Below are positions 37,130 to 46,505 of a stretch of DNA of 64,000 nt, one piece after another. Numbering within the stretch: position 1 is the first letter of the stretch; the number at the start of each line of letters is the position of its first letter. Origin of the DNA: Streptomyces sp. MRC013 (lineage in GTDB: Bacteria; Actinomycetota; Actinomycetes; Streptomycetales; Streptomycetaceae); the NCBI RefSeq assembly GCF_023614235.1, contig NZ_CP094264.1, forward strand, positions 310,001-374,000. Direction: 5' to 3'. A program made the position numbers and the translations under genes. Below the pieces are notes generated by a model, which worked only from the letters and a program-made list of their open reading frames with translations, was not told the DNA's origin and did no database searches.

Positions 37130-38005
37130 ATGGACTACGGCGTGTGCGAACCAGCGAGGCTCGGACAGACCCAACTGCCGGACGGCAGGCTCCTGGGCTG
37201 GGCGGAATGGGGACCAGCCGACGGCACCCCAGTGCTGCTGTGCCCGGGGGCGGCCACCAGCAGGCGGCTCGGTTTCGGCGGCGGTGTCATCGACGCAGCA
37301 GGCATCCGGCTCATCAGCGTGGACCGGCCCGGCCTTGGCGCCTCCGACCCCGCCCCCGGCCGGACCCTGACCGGCTGGGCCACCGACATGCGGCACCTCA
37401 TCCAGGAGCACGCCCTGCGAGCCCCGTCGGCGGTGGGGTTCTCGCAAGGGGCACCGTTTGCCCTCGCCCTGGCCGCAGACGGTCTGGTGAACGCGGTGGC
37501 CGTGGTGTCCGGCAGCGACGAACTCGCCCATCCTCGCTTCGCACACGCCCTGGCCCCGCAGGTGAGGGACATGGTGAACGCCGTCGCAACCGACCCCGAC
37601 GCCGCCGAGGCCTCCTTCGCCTGCTTCGGCAGCGCCGACGCGTTGTGGGACCTGATCGTCACGACGAGCCCCGAGGCGGATCGCACGGTCTACACCGACC
37701 CGGTCTTCCAACGCGCCTTCCGGCGCGCGATGGACGAGGCGTTCAGCCAGGGCCCAGCCGGCTACGCACGCGACACCGTCCTGGCGATGGGCCCCTGGCC
37801 GTTCGACCCGGCTGACATCGCCGTCCCGGTCGAGCTCTGGTACGGAGAGCAAGACACCAGCCCGGTCCACTCCCCGGATCTGGGAGAATCACTCACCCGG
37901 ATGATCCCCAGGGCAACCCGACACCTGCTTCCCGCCGCCGCGGGCTCCTTGCTCTGGACGCATGCCGAGGCCGTTCTGCGCACCTTGCTGACCCACGCCC
38001 GATGA
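37130..38005 (+). CDS. alpha/beta hydrolase
   Basis: A 291-aa hydrolase of the epoxide-hydrolase/proline-iminopeptidase-like group. The nucleophile elbow is GFSQG (Ser near residue 104), the oxyanion region is CPGAATS, DRPGLGASDP follows strand three, the acid is in WYGEQDTSP, and the likely catalytic His is in LLWTHAEAV near the C-terminus. The substrate is unknown. The ATG lacks a close ribosome site (GGGGAA is 12 bases away). It is flanked by IS relics and less GC-extreme sequence, so it belongs to the accessory island. Confidence 0.85.
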   Translation: MDYGVCEPARLGQTQLPDGRLLGWAEWGPADGTPVLLCPGAATSRRLGFGGGVIDAAGIRLISVDRPGLGASDPAPGRTLTGWATDMRHLIQEHALRAPSAVGFSQGAPFALALAADGLVNAVAVVSGSDELAHPRFAHALAPQVRDMVNAVATDPDAAEASFACFGSADALWDLIVTTSPEADRTVYTDPVFQRAFRRAMDEAFSQGPAGYARDTVLAMGPWPFDPADIAVPVELWYGEQDTSPVHSPDLGESLTRMIPRATRHLLPAAAGSLLWTHAEAVLRTLLTHAR

Positions 38006-38260
38006 CGGCGGTGGAACCGAGCCGCCCACCTGCGGCCAACCGGCTGGACCGGGAGCCGAGCGGCGCTCTGGGGCGGTGCTTCCCGAGGTGGTGACCGTCT
38101 GCTGCCCGTTCCCGTGAACAGAACCGGTTCGGGACGGGTGCCGGTTCCCCGGACGGCCGCCAGGGCGGGGGCTGCGGGGTTCCCGCGCCGAGGAGGTGAA
38201 GGGAGTGGGTGACGTCGTCCGGGCCGAGGCGGGCGGCGAGAGCGGGACGAACGCGGGGGG

Positions 38261-38643
38261 ATGGTCTTCCCCCACGCACGTCCCGTCCTCCGCGTCCACC
38301 GCCGGCGGCCCACCGGCCGACGCGGGAGTCGCGAGACGGTCTGCGCCGTCACCGGCCTCGACGCCCACCGGACCACCCGGGCCGAACTCGCCACCGCCGT
38401 CCGCGGCCACTGGACCGTGGAGGCGCTGCACCGCGTCAGAGACGCGACCTGCGCCGACGGCGCCTCCGTCGTCCACACCGGCGACGCACCTCGCGTGACG
38501 GCGTCCCTCCGCGACCCGCCCGTCGGCCTCACCACCCTCGGAGCCGTCAACATCGCCGAAACCGCCCGGCAGTCCGCGACCAGCCCGAACGAGCCCTCCC
38601 GCTCCTGGGCATCGCCGACAACCCCGGCCCCCGGGAAACCTGA
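38261..38643 (+). mobile_element. ISAs1-family transposase C-terminal remnant
   Basis: A fragment matching the end of ISAs1-type transposases: ETVCAVTGLDAHRTTRAELATAVRGHWTVEALHRVRD, DASVV-like GDAPRVTASLRDPPVG and GAVNIAET. The end is recovered in another frame as ALPLLGIADNP. The N-terminal catalytic part is absent and at least one frameshift occurs, so it is inactive. It marks the border between the island and the GmrSD-type gene. Confidence 0.75.
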
Positions 38644-38782
38644 TCGAGCCCTGCGCGGGGCCGGCTCACGAGGTGCGGTGCGCCCAGGTCCGACGATTCA
38701 GCGCCTCATGGGGTTTTCCGGTACGGGGGCCGCCCGGGCCTGGTGTAATCGGTGGCGGACGATCGAGGATCAGGGGGCCGTC

Positions 38783-41368
38783 GTGCAGGCCAAGGAGACG
38801 TTGTTCGCCGATCTCGTGCAGGGCCGGGCCCAGCAGTTCCAAGTTCCGCTCTACCAGCGGACGTACTCCTGGACCGAGAAGCACCTCAAACAGCTCTGGA
38901 GCGACGTCCTGGAGCAGGCCGGGCTGCTCGAGTCGGCGGAGGAGAAGGCGAGCACGCACTTCCTCGGCTCGGTGGTGCTCGCGCCCTCGCCGCAGAACGA
39001 GGCGACGTTCCCCCGATGGCTCGTCGTCGACGGTCAGCAGCGACTGACCACGCTGTCCCTGGCCCTGGCCGCCATCCGCGATCACATCGCGGACGACGAG
39101 CCGGACGAGGCCGAGCGCATCAACGAGGAATACCTGATCAACAAGCGGAAGAGCGGCGGCGACCACCTCCGTCTGCTGCCGACGCAGGCGGACCGGCCTC
39201 AGTTCGCCGCCCACATCCGCAGCTCCCTCACCGGTCAGGCCACCGGCGGCGGCATCGCCACCGCCTACGCGTTCTTCCGCAGGAAGCTCGTCGAGGCGGA
39301 CGATCCGGCGGCCCCGCAGGACGTGTTCCGCATCGAGCAGGCGATCACCTCCCGGCTCGCGCTGGTGGCGGTGACCGCCGAGCGCGGTGACAACGTCCAC
39401 CGCATCTTCGAGTCGCTCAACAACACCGGCCTCAAGCTGAGCCAGGCCGACCTGCTGCGCAACTACCTCTTCATGCGGCTTCCGACGCGTGGCGAGCACG
39501 TCTACGAGAGCTACTGGCTCCCCCTGCAGAGGAGCCTGAGCAACGACGAGCTGGAACAGCTCATGTGGCTGCAACTCGTACTCGACGGAGATGACCGGGT
39601 TCGCCGCCAAGACCTCTATGCCGCCCAGCAGAGGCGCTTCGAGGACACGAAGGCCGGCGAGGCGGAGATCGAGGCGTACATCAAGGAACTGCACCGCCGC
39701 AGCGCCCACTTCCGCCGGCTGCTGCACCCGGAGGAAGAGCCCGACCCCGCGGTCCGGGACGCGCTCCGCCGCCTGGACGCGTGGCAGGCGGCCGTCACCT
39801 ACCCCGCCCTGATGCTGCTGTTCGACCGGCGTGAGCGCGGGGAGCTGGACTCCGCCGGGACCGTCCGCGCCCTGGCGTACGTCGAGAGCTTCCTCGTCCG
39901 CCGGATGATCTGCCGCGTCCCGACCAACAACCTCAACCGGATCTTCCAGGCCGTGCCCGGACAGCTCCCGCTCGACGTGCCCGTCACCGAGGGGCTGCAC
40001 CGGCTCCTCTCCTCCGAGAACCGCTTCTGGCCCGACGACGCCGAACTGCGCGAGAAGATCAGGACCGCGCCGTTCTACCAGTACGGCCGGTGGCAGCAGC
40101 GCAAGCTGGTGCTGCAACGGCTGGAGGAGAGCTACGGGCATCCCGAACCGGTCGACTTCGCCGCCGCGCAGCTCACCGTCGAGCACGTCATGCCGCAGTC
40201 GCCCGGCGACGAGTGGCTGCGCGCCCTGGGCGAGGAGGCCGACGAGGGCGAGACCGCGGAGGAACTGCACGCCCGGCTCCAGCACACCCTCGGCAACCTG
40301 ACCCTCACCGCGGTCAACGCGGAGCTGTCCAACCACCCCTTCGACCGGAAGCAGGACCTGCTGCGGGGCAGCCACCTGGAGATGAACCGCCGCATCGCCG
40401 CCACCGGGCGCTGGGGCGTGCGCGAGATCCTGGCCCGCGCCGACGAACTCGCGGACCGCGCGATCGCGTTGTGGCCGGCTCCGCTGCGCGGAGTGGGCCG
40501 CGCGGAGCGCAGCCGCGACTGGCAGCTCGCCCACCAGGTCCTCGCCGCGCTCCCCCACGGCACCTGGACCTCCTACGGCGACCTCGCCGCGTTCCTCGGC
40601 TCCGGTGCCCAGGCCGTGGGCAACCACCTGGCCAACACCCCCGGAGTGGTCAACGCGTACCGCGTCCTCACCTCCGAGGGCAAGGTCTCCGACGGCTTCC
40701 GGTGGGCCGCACCCCAGGAGGCGGGAAGCGACGACGTCCGCGCCCGGCTGACCGCCGACGGCGTCCGCTTCACGGCCACCGGGGCCGCCGACCCGGCGCA
40801 GCGGCTCACCGCCGACGACCTCGCCGCGCTGCTCGCCGGTACGGACGACGACCGGGCGGACGGCGAGGACACCGCTCGGGACGGAACCGCGGGAACGCCG
40901 GGCGGGGAGACCCGCGCCGAGCGGTTCTTCCGCCAGCTCGCCGCGGACGACTCCCCCGAGACGGTCGAAGCGGTCCGCGCGCTCTTCGCCCACTGGGAGG
41001 CACTGGGCGGCTGGATCGGCCACGGCGCCGGACACGTCACCACGAGCGCGTACCTCATGCTCGGCGAGGCGGGCGGCCCCGGGCGCGGCGTCTGGCCGAT
41101 GACGCTCCACCCCGGTACCGGGCGCGGGGGCACGGCGGAGGTGGTGTTCCAGTACATGGCCGCACGGGAACCGTTCACCGACCGCACGCTGCGCGCCGAA
41201 CTCCTGACCCGTCTCAACGCCCTGGACGGCGTCGGCATCCCGGAGGGCAAGCTGGAGCTGCGTCCCAGCATCCGGCTGTCCCTGCTGGAGGAGGAGCGCA
41301 ACCGGGAGCTGCTCACCGAGACGCTGACGTGGTTCCGCGACCGCTGGGAGAGCCGGGGATCGTCCTGA
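38783..41368 (+). CDS. GmrSD-type DUF262/DUF1524 nuclease fused to an alkyltransferase-like domain
   Basis: An 861-aa protein. The N-terminal DUF262 (ParB-like NTPase) domain shows VPLYQRTYSW (22-30) and the hallmark VVDGQQRLTTL (81-91). A helical middle leads to DUF1524, a His-Me-finger nuclease with VEHVMPQ (466-472) and LGNLTLTAVNAELSNHPFD. GmrSD-type enzymes cut phage DNA carrying modified bases. Residues about 588-645 (GTWTSYGDLAAFLGSGAQAVGNHL ... VNAYRVLTSEGKVSDGFRW) match the winged DNA-binding half of O6-methylguanine methyltransferases, with the PCHR cysteine site replaced by NAYR, as in non-catalytic ATL proteins. A further ~150-residue C-terminal domain is unassigned. GTG start with G-rich site upstream. 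Confidence 0.87.
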   Translation: MQAKETLFADLVQGRAQQFQVPLYQRTYSWTEKHLKQLWSDVLEQAGLLESAEEKASTHFLGSVVLAPSPQNEATFPRWLVVDGQQRLTTLSLALAAIRDHIADDEPDEAERINEEYLINKRKSGGDHLRLLPTQADRPQFAAHIRSSLTGQATGGGIATAYAFFRRKLVEADDPAAPQDVFRIEQAITSRLALVAVTAERGDNVHRIFESLNNTGLKLSQADLLRNYLFMRLPTRGEHVYESYWLPLQRSLSNDELEQLMWLQLVLDGDDRVRRQDLYAAQQRRFEDTKAGEAEIEAYIKELHRRSAHFRRLLHPEEEPDPAVRDALRRLDAWQAAVTYPALMLLFDRRERGELDSAGTVRALAYVESFLVRRMICRVPTNNLNRIFQAVPGQLPLDVPVTEGLHRLLSSENRFWPDDAELREKIRTAPFYQYGRWQQRKLVLQRLEESYGHPEPVDFAAAQLTVEHVMPQSPGDEWLRALGEEADEGETAEELHARLQHTLGNLTLTAVNAELSNHPFDRKQDLLRGSHLEMNRRIAATGRWGVREILARADELADRAIALWPAPLRGVGRAERSRDWQLAHQVLAALPHGTWTSYGDLAAFLGSGAQAVGNHLANTPGVVNAYRVLTSEGKVSDGFRWAAPQEAGSDDVRARLTADGVRFTATGAADPAQRLTADDLAALLAGTDDDRADGEDTARDGTAGTPGGETRAERFFRQLAADDSPETVEAVRALFAHWEALGGWIGHGAGHVTTSAYLMLGEAGGPGRGVWPMTLHPGTGRGGTAEVVFQYMAAREPFTDRTLRAELLTRLNALDGVGIPEGKLELRPSIRLSLLEEERNRELLTETLTWFRDRWESRGSS

Positions 41369-41825
41369 GCGGTGCCCGCCGGGCGCACTGGGTCCGCACC
41401 GTCTTGCCGCCCGGCGGGCACGGCTCGCAGCCCCGGGTGTCGGCGTGCGAGGCGACCGGGAGCAGACCTCGTCCGGACTCGCCGCCGGCGTCGGTGGCCG
41501 GAGTCGGCACGGGCCGGTCGACGGGGGCCGCAGCGAACAGCACCGGCGGTCAGAGGAGAAGCCGACGTCGCGGTGGACGGCGCCGCTCCCCGCGCCTGGG
41601 GCGGCACCGGTCTCGGGCCGGTGCCGCCGGTGCCGGTGGTCGACGGGTCCGGCCGGTTCCCCGGGCCGGCCGTCGCCCGGGTCCCACCGCCGCGGTCCGG
41701 ACCGGGCCCGGGGGCGGGGGGCCGCGGGTTCGACCGTTACCGCGGCCCGGTCCCGCCCTGGGTCCCCCCACGGGTGCCGCCCGGCGGCCCCGCAGCCGCC
41801 GCCGGGCCCGGAGCGGCCGCTCGGG
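41369..41825. other. intergenic region between convergent genes
   Basis: About 457 bp of GC-rich sequence between the GmrSD-type gene and the WXG-operon tail. No gene is supported. Partial inverted repeats (CGGGCCCGGG near 41700) could serve in termination. Confidence 0.4.
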
Positions 41826-42238
41826 TCACGTGCTCCGGCCCCGCGCCCGGGTCAGCTGCTTCAGTTCGATGATGGTGGCGACGGCGCGCAGCCAGGTGGC
41901 CGCGGTGTCGTCGGCGCCGATCCCGCCCGCGGGTTCGACACCGGCCCGCAGCCACTCGCGTACGAGGACGGCCGCCTCCCTGCGGGGCAGGGGCTCGGGC
42001 AGCTCCGCGGCGCGGGCGAGCCCGCCGGCGCGCACGGTGTCGGCGAGGAACGCGACCGAGCGCGGCTCGGTGCCGAGGCGGTCGAGGATGACGGCCGCGG
42101 CCGCGGCGCCGTCGCCGAACAGGGCGGTGCGCAGGGGGCCGGGTCCGGCGGTGAGGCCGTAACGCAGCAGTGCGGTGACGTCGAGCCGGGCCAGTTCGTC
42201 GTCCGTGCGGTCCGGCGGGTGCGGGGGTCGTCGTTCAT
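41826..42238 (-). CDS. conserved hypothetical protein of the WXG operon, single-base frameshift
   Basis: With one base added to the run 42223-42227 the ATG at 42238 leads into PPDRTDDELARLDVTALLRYGL and a ~138-aa helical protein with LRTALFGDGAAAAAVILDRLG, PRREAAVLVREWLRAG and a C-terminal WLRAVATIIELKQLTRARG. No domain is recognised. It follows the I42-type lipoprotein gene by 45 bp on the same strand and is probably the last gene of the WXG100/protease operon. It could be a chaperone or second immunity factor; that is speculation from position. Confidence 0.62.
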
Positions 42239-42283
42239 GGTGGGGCCTCGGGGTCGCGTCTCGTGTGACTGGTCCGCTGCGGC

Positions 42284-42823
42284 TCAGTCGACGGTGACGG
42301 TGTAGGTGATGCGCTCGGGCGCCTGGGTGGGGGCGGTCGCCCCCGCGGTCGGGGTGGTGGAGGGGCCGGTCGTCTCGGGGGGCGCGGTGGAGGTGTTGCC
42401 CCGGCAGGTGGTGAAGGTGCAGTGCAGCAGCGTGAACCGGGTGGTCCCCCTGCCCTTGGCCTCGAAGGTGAAGGTGAGCCGGCCGCCGGAACCGGCCGCG
42501 GGTTTCCCGCCGGAGCCGGGCGTGTACTTCCGGCCCAGGCTGACCAGCACGGAGCTGTCGGGCTCGGGGCCGACCAGGTACCAGTACTCGCGGGTGGAGG
42601 CGTTCTGGTCGACGGTGAGCGTGAAGCGCTCGCCCGGCTCGGCGGTGATGCCGGTGTCCTCCACCGGGTGGCTCGTGGTGGTCGTGGGGCGGTTCGCGGA
42701 GCCGCCGGCCGGGTCGTCGGAGCCCGGGCCGCAGCCCGTGGCGAGGGCGAGGAGCACGGCCGCGGTCGCGGCCCCGCCCCTGCTACCGGGGGAGATACAC
42801 GCTGTACGCGTCGGGGAGATCAC
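42284..42823 (-). CDS. lipoprotein with chagasin-like (I42) protease-inhibitor domain
   Basis: A 179-aa lipoprotein. A GTG start gives a basic N-region, a hydrophobic run and Cys31 in a LATGC context. The mature part resembles chagasin/I42 inhibitors: GERFTLTVDQNASTREYWYLV (loop-2-like with aromatic residues), a GSGG-type loop (AAGSGGRLTFTFEAKG) and RFTLLHC, then a Thr/Pro-rich tail. I42 proteins plug the active site of papain-family cysteine proteases. The preceding gene encodes exactly such a predicted protease and overlaps this one by 41 bp, so this is the probable immunity or self-protection inhibitor held at the membrane. The exact start is uncertain. Confidence 0.75.
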   Translation of the reverse strand: MISPTRTACISPGSRGGAATAAVLLALATGCGPGSDDPAGGSANRPTTTTSHPVEDTGITAEPGERFTLTVDQNASTREYWYLVGPEPDSSVLVSLGRKYTPGSGGKPAAGSGGRLTFTFEAKGRGTTRFTLLHCTFTTCRGNTSTAPPETTGPSTTPTAGATAPTQAPERITYTVTVD

Positions 42824-44366
42824 TGTTGGAAGCCTTGCCCATGCGGCCGTTGATGAAGTCGTCCTCGCTGACCCAGGTGGTCGAGCCCCAGGGGTTGTAC
42901 ACCTGGAGCATGTCACCCTCCTGGGCGATGATGGTCATCGCGTGGGCGCCCTCCTTGCCCGAGACGTCGACGGGTACCGGCCGTCCCTGCGCCACCGACT
43001 TCTCGACTTCGGTGAGGACCGCCCTGCGTTCGGCGGCGCCGTCCAGGTCCCGGCGCTCGTAGTCGGTGCCGGTGGCCCGGCCGACGGTGGTGTCGTTGAT
43101 CCGTTCCTGCCCCTCCGGCCCCATGCCGTTCCAGTTCTCGCCGCCGTCGCCCTCGGTGTGCAGCCGGTGCTGTTCGGCCACCAGCCGCTGCCTGAAGGCG
43201 TCGGGGTCGTCCTGCTGCCCGTCGGGGCCGCCGGTGAGGTAGAGCGCGTACAGGGGGTCGACCATGGCGCGGGACGTGACGGTGGACGAGGCCACGCAGG
43301 TGCCCTCGGAGCCGTCGCCGCCCTGGACCCATCGCTGGCCGCGGAACGCGGCGTAGTCCTTGTTGTTGTTCGAACCGTCCGGCGCCAGGCCCTCGTCGTC
43401 CATGCTGTCCGGGGCGGTGACCACCGGGGTGAGGTGCCGGCGCAGCCAGTCGGGGTCCTTGCCGTGGATCTTGTCCTGGAACTTCCCGATCTCGTCGACG
43501 CTGTGGCCTGCGGCCAGGGCCTTCATCAGATAGGCCCGCTCCTGCGGGGTCTCCGCCTTCGCCAGCATCCGCTCCATGGCCGTCTCGTCGTCGAGGCTCA
43601 GCAGGTCCATGCGCGTCGACGCGCGGGCCAGGTCGCCGGCCGTGAGGATCTCGTTCAGCTCGGCGTCGGCGCCCGCGACGCCGGTGTCGGCGAGCATCAG
43701 CTTGTCGACGGCGGTGAGTTCGCTGGTCTCCATCTTCCCGGCCCGTGCCTCGGCGGCCCACTTGTTCAGGTCCCGGGCCGCGACGCGGGTGGCCTCCTGC
43801 GCCTCGGAGACGGCGTCGTGCATCAGGTCGACCGCGTAGGAGCCGAAGTGGGCGGCGTTCAGGCGGTCCCACTCCTCCTCGTCGTCCTCGTGCAGGTCGT
43901 CGAAGAAGCCGTCCCTGCCGCCGAGCGTCTTCCTCTGCTCCAGCAGCTGGCCGCGGCCCTGCTCGTCCTTGCGCTGCGCGGCGCCGATCGCGTCGGCCAG
44001 CGTCAGCAGCACCGTCGTGCACTCCCGGAACGCCTCGCCCATCTGGCTCGCCGACCGCCCGGCGGCCTTCACCGCGTTGGAGGCGAGGACGCTCGTGTCG
44101 CCGACCCACACCTCCGGAAGGCCCTTGCGAGCCACCCGGTCGACCTGGTCGAAGACGCCGCCGACCTGGTCGACCTGGCTGCGGTACAGCCTGGCCAGGC
44201 CCTCCAGCACGCCGGGGTCGCCGCCCGGTGCGGGCACCGAGAGGGCGTCGTCGATCAGGTCGAGGAGCTCGTTCTTGCTTCCAGCACCGAGCATCTTCTT
44301 GGACAGCCCGGCGAGCCACGCGAGGCGGAAGGAGGGGGAGTCGAAGGGAGAGGAGAAGAACGACAC
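42783..44366 (-). CDS. WxG-headed papain-like cysteine protease, putative type VII effector
   Basis: A 527-aa protein without a Sec signal. The N-terminal ~200 residues are long helices with a WVG turn at 87-89, resembling WXG100/LXG secretion modules. A helical linker (200-330) leads to a protease-like domain in which Cys357 (SEGTCVASS), His475 (KEGAHAMTI) and Asn491 (VYNPWG) appear in the order of a papain-type triad. The GTG start has GAGGGAGGGG upstream and lies 11 bp after the WXG100-type gene. The next gene encodes an I42-like inhibitor. Secreted antibacterial toxin or developmental protease are both possible; no substrate is visible. Confidence 0.78.
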   Translation of the reverse strand: MSFFSSPFDSPSFRLAWLAGLSKKMLGAGSKNELLDLIDDALSVPAPGGDPGVLEGLARLYRSQVDQVGGVFDQVDRVARKGLPEVWVGDTSVLASNAVKAAGRSASQMGEAFRECTTVLLTLADAIGAAQRKDEQGRGQLLEQRKTLGGRDGFFDDLHEDDEEEWDRLNAAHFGSYAVDLMHDAVSEAQEATRVAARDLNKWAAEARAGKMETSELTAVDKLMLADTGVAGADAELNEILTAGDLARASTRMDLLSLDDETAMERMLAKAETPQERAYLMKALAAGHSVDEIGKFQDKIHGKDPDWLRRHLTPVVTAPDSMDDEGLAPDGSNNNKDYAAFRGQRWVQGGDGSEGTCVASSTVTSRAMVDPLYALYLTGGPDGQQDDPDAFRQRLVAEQHRLHTEGDGGENWNGMGPEGQERINDTTVGRATGTDYERRDLDGAAERRAVLTEVEKSVAQGRPVPVDVSGKEGAHAMTIIAQEGDMLQVYNPWGSTTWVSEDDFINGRMGKASNSDLPDAYSVYLPR

Positions 44367-44377
44367 CGGCCCCTCCC

Positions 44378-44749
44378 TCAGTAGCCCGACAGGGCCGAGG
44401 TGCGCCCGTCCCGCGTCGGTGCGCCGGCGCGGCCGCCCGCGTCGCCGGTGGGGACGCCGTCCACGCGCGTCCGCACCAGGCCGTCGGTGCCGCGGTAGGT
44501 CTTCTCGGCCAGCTGCACCTTGCCGCCGAGTTCGTGCAGCGCCGACGCCAGGGTCTTGGCCTCCGCCTCCCACGCCTTGACGAAGGCGTTCAGCGCCGAC
44601 GCGGCGTCGGCGCCGCCGACGTCGCCGTACGAGTACTTCATGCGGGGCCTGACCGCCGAGCCGACGCCGTCCATGTCCGTGCCGGCGTCGTCGAGTTGCC
44701 GGGCCGGGCCGGTCATAGCCGCCTTGACCTGGTAGCCGTCCGAGCCCAC
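44378..44749 (-). CDS. WXG100-type type VII secretion substrate/partner
   Basis: A 123-aa, mostly helical protein with an ESX-like helix-turn-helix layout: VKAAMTGPARQLDDAGTDM, then a central YSYGDVGGADAASALNAFVKAWEAEAK and ALHELGGKVQLAEKTYRGTD. The WXG turn itself is replaced by a YGDVGG segment. Start GTG 44749 is chosen for GGGGAGG five bases upstream. It heads the operon with the cysteine protease, matching the usual pairing of a small WXG protein with a larger T7SS effector. The ESX core genes (eccC etc.) are not in this window. Confidence 0.78.
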   Translation of the reverse strand: MGSDGYQVKAAMTGPARQLDDAGTDMDGVGSAVRPRMKYSYGDVGGADAASALNAFVKAWEAEAKTLASALHELGGKVQLAEKTYRGTDGLVRTRVDGVPTGDAGGRAGAPTRDGRTSALSGY

Positions 44750-44931
44750 CGCGCCTCCCCGCATGTCTTCGATCGCGACCGCGGGCAGGTTAACACGCAC
44801 CGCACACACGAACGATCACACCTCTCCCGTCACACACGCCTCCTCCACACCACCCATCCACGGCATGCCCGGGCGAGCGGGCGCCCGCGGGCCGGGTGCC
44901 GGTCGGTGGCCGGTGACCGCGCCGGCCGGGC

Positions 44932-46107
44932 TCAGGCCGTCGTGGCGGGCGGAACGGCTCCCGTCCGGGTGGCGCGGTCGGCGAGGTCCAGCAGCAGCCG
45001 CTCCCCGCGCGGGCGGGCCACGAGCTGGAGGCCGACGGGCTCCCCCCGCGGGGTGGCGCCGGCCGGCAGGCTGAGGGCAGGGTGCCCGCTGATGTTGAAC
45101 GCCCAGGTCAGCGCAACGCTCATCCGGTCCCCGGGGCCGCCGTGGCCGTGCGGCGGGTTCGGCGTGGTGGGCGTGAGGACGAGGTCGGTCCGCTCGAAGA
45201 GGCCGGTCAGCCGTTCCCCGTTGGCCGCGATTCTCCGGACGTCGCCCGGGGAGGGCGAGCCCGCGCGGAGGGCCGCCCACGCCGGAGCGGGGTCGACGAG
45301 CGCGAGGTCGGCGGTCTCGTCCACGGTGACCAGTCCGGCCCCGGCGAGCGCGTCGGCGGCGCGCCGGGCGACGGCGGCGACCGCGGGATCGGTGTCGGCG
45401 TACCCCAGGGTGGCCGACCAGACCGCGGCGAGCGGACGCGCGGGGCGCGGGGCGGCCGCCTCGGGTGCCCCGCCGACCGCGTCGAGGTAGGCGAGGACGT
45501 CGCCGGGGGTCCGTGCCAGGACTCCGGGCGAGTTCAGGCCCGCGCGGTCACGGGCGGGCAGGAGGCCGTTGGTGGGCTTGAACCCGATGACGCCGCACCA
45601 GGCGGCGGGGATGCGCACCGACCCGGCGCCGTCCGAGCCGCTGGCGAGGGGGACGAGGCCGGCGGCGACCGCGACGGCCGAGCCCGCGGAGGACCCTCCG
45701 GGGGACCACGCCGGGTCGAGCGGGTTGAGGGTGGGACCGCGGTCGGTGTGCCCGTACGTCTGCCAGCCCCGGGCGGTGCGCGGCGCCGACGTGGCGCCGA
45801 CCGGTACGCACCCGGCCGCCGCCAGGCGCCTGTTCTGGTAGGAGTCGGGCCCCTCGCCGGTCTTGACCCCGAGCGGTACGCCCGCGAGCGGCAGCCGGGC
45901 ACCGCCGGCGATCCGGGCGTCCACCCGTGCGGCCCCGGCCACCGCCCGCTCGGGCCAGACCTCGGTGAACGCGCGCAGTTTCGGGTCGCGCTCGCCGATG
46001 CGGGCCAGCGCCGCGGTGACGGCCTCGACGGCCGTCAGGGTGCCGCACCCCACCAGCCGGGCGATGTCCCGGGCCGACAGGGCCGCGTACTCGCGGGTGG
46101 TGATCAC
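44932..46107 (-). CDS. amidase signature family protein
   Basis: A 391-aa hydrolase of the amidase-signature superfamily. The catalytic Lys is in GVPLGVKTGE, the cis-Ser in SPGGSSAGSAVAVAAG, and the nucleophile Ser in GSDGAGSVRIPAA. This Ser-Ser-Lys triad cleaves amides or transfers ammonia. The length (391) is shorter than GatA, and no gatB/gatC lies nearby, so a stand-alone amidase is more likely. The GTG start has GAGGGGAG five bases upstream. The protein is cytosolic. The substrate is unknown. Confidence 0.88.
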   Translation of the reverse strand: MITTREYAALSARDIARLVGCGTLTAVEAVTAALARIGERDPKLRAFTEVWPERAVAGAARVDARIAGGARLPLAGVPLGVKTGEGPDSYQNRRLAAAGCVPVGATSAPRTARGWQTYGHTDRGPTLNPLDPAWSPGGSSAGSAVAVAAGLVPLASGSDGAGSVRIPAAWCGVIGFKPTNGLLPARDRAGLNSPGVLARTPGDVLAYLDAVGGAPEAAAPRPARPLAAVWSATLGYADTDPAVAAVARRAADALAGAGLVTVDETADLALVDPAPAWAALRAGSPSPGDVRRIAANGERLTGLFERTDLVLTPTTPNPPHGHGGPGDRMSVALTWAFNISGHPALSLPAGATPRGEPVGLQLVARPRGERLLLDLADRATRTGAVPPATTA

Positions 46108-46505
46108 AGGCGCTCCCCTCCGGCCCCGGGAGCGGGACACCGCGCTTCCCGTCGTCCTCTCGGGCCGGGAAGTATACGGAGCCCGGGTCCACGCCGGACG
46201 GCACCGGCCTTCCCGCCCGGCCCACGGCCCGCCCGCCGGTCGCCCGACCCGGGAACCGCGCACCCGGCCGGGCGTCGCCCCTTGCTGCCGGGGCGGAGCC
46301 GCCGACCCCGGCCCTCCCGTCCACGCCCCGCACCACACCTCGGGGGGACGGCCCGGCAGGACGGGTGAGTCGGGGCGGTTCCACCCGGACCGCGTCCCGG
46401 GGCGTTCGCGGGGCCCCGCCCGCGCCCGGTGTCCGCGGCGCCCGGTACGGGCGGTACGGACGCCGGGCGCGGGCGGTGTGGACGGCCGGATGGGGGGTTC
46501 CGCGG
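46108..46505. other. intergenic region between the amidase and MerR-clamp genes
   Basis: About 400 bp of very GC-rich sequence without a supported gene. It must contain the amidase promoter. An imperfect hairpin around CCGGTACGGG-CGGTACGG near 46440-46462 may end the MerR-clamp transcript. Confidence 0.4.

Noticed and set aside
41372..41872. A 166-aa plus-strand gene after the GmrSD-type gene
   Set aside because: Its translation is Arg/Pro/Gly low complexity, lacks a ribosome site and overlaps the opposing hypothetical gene.
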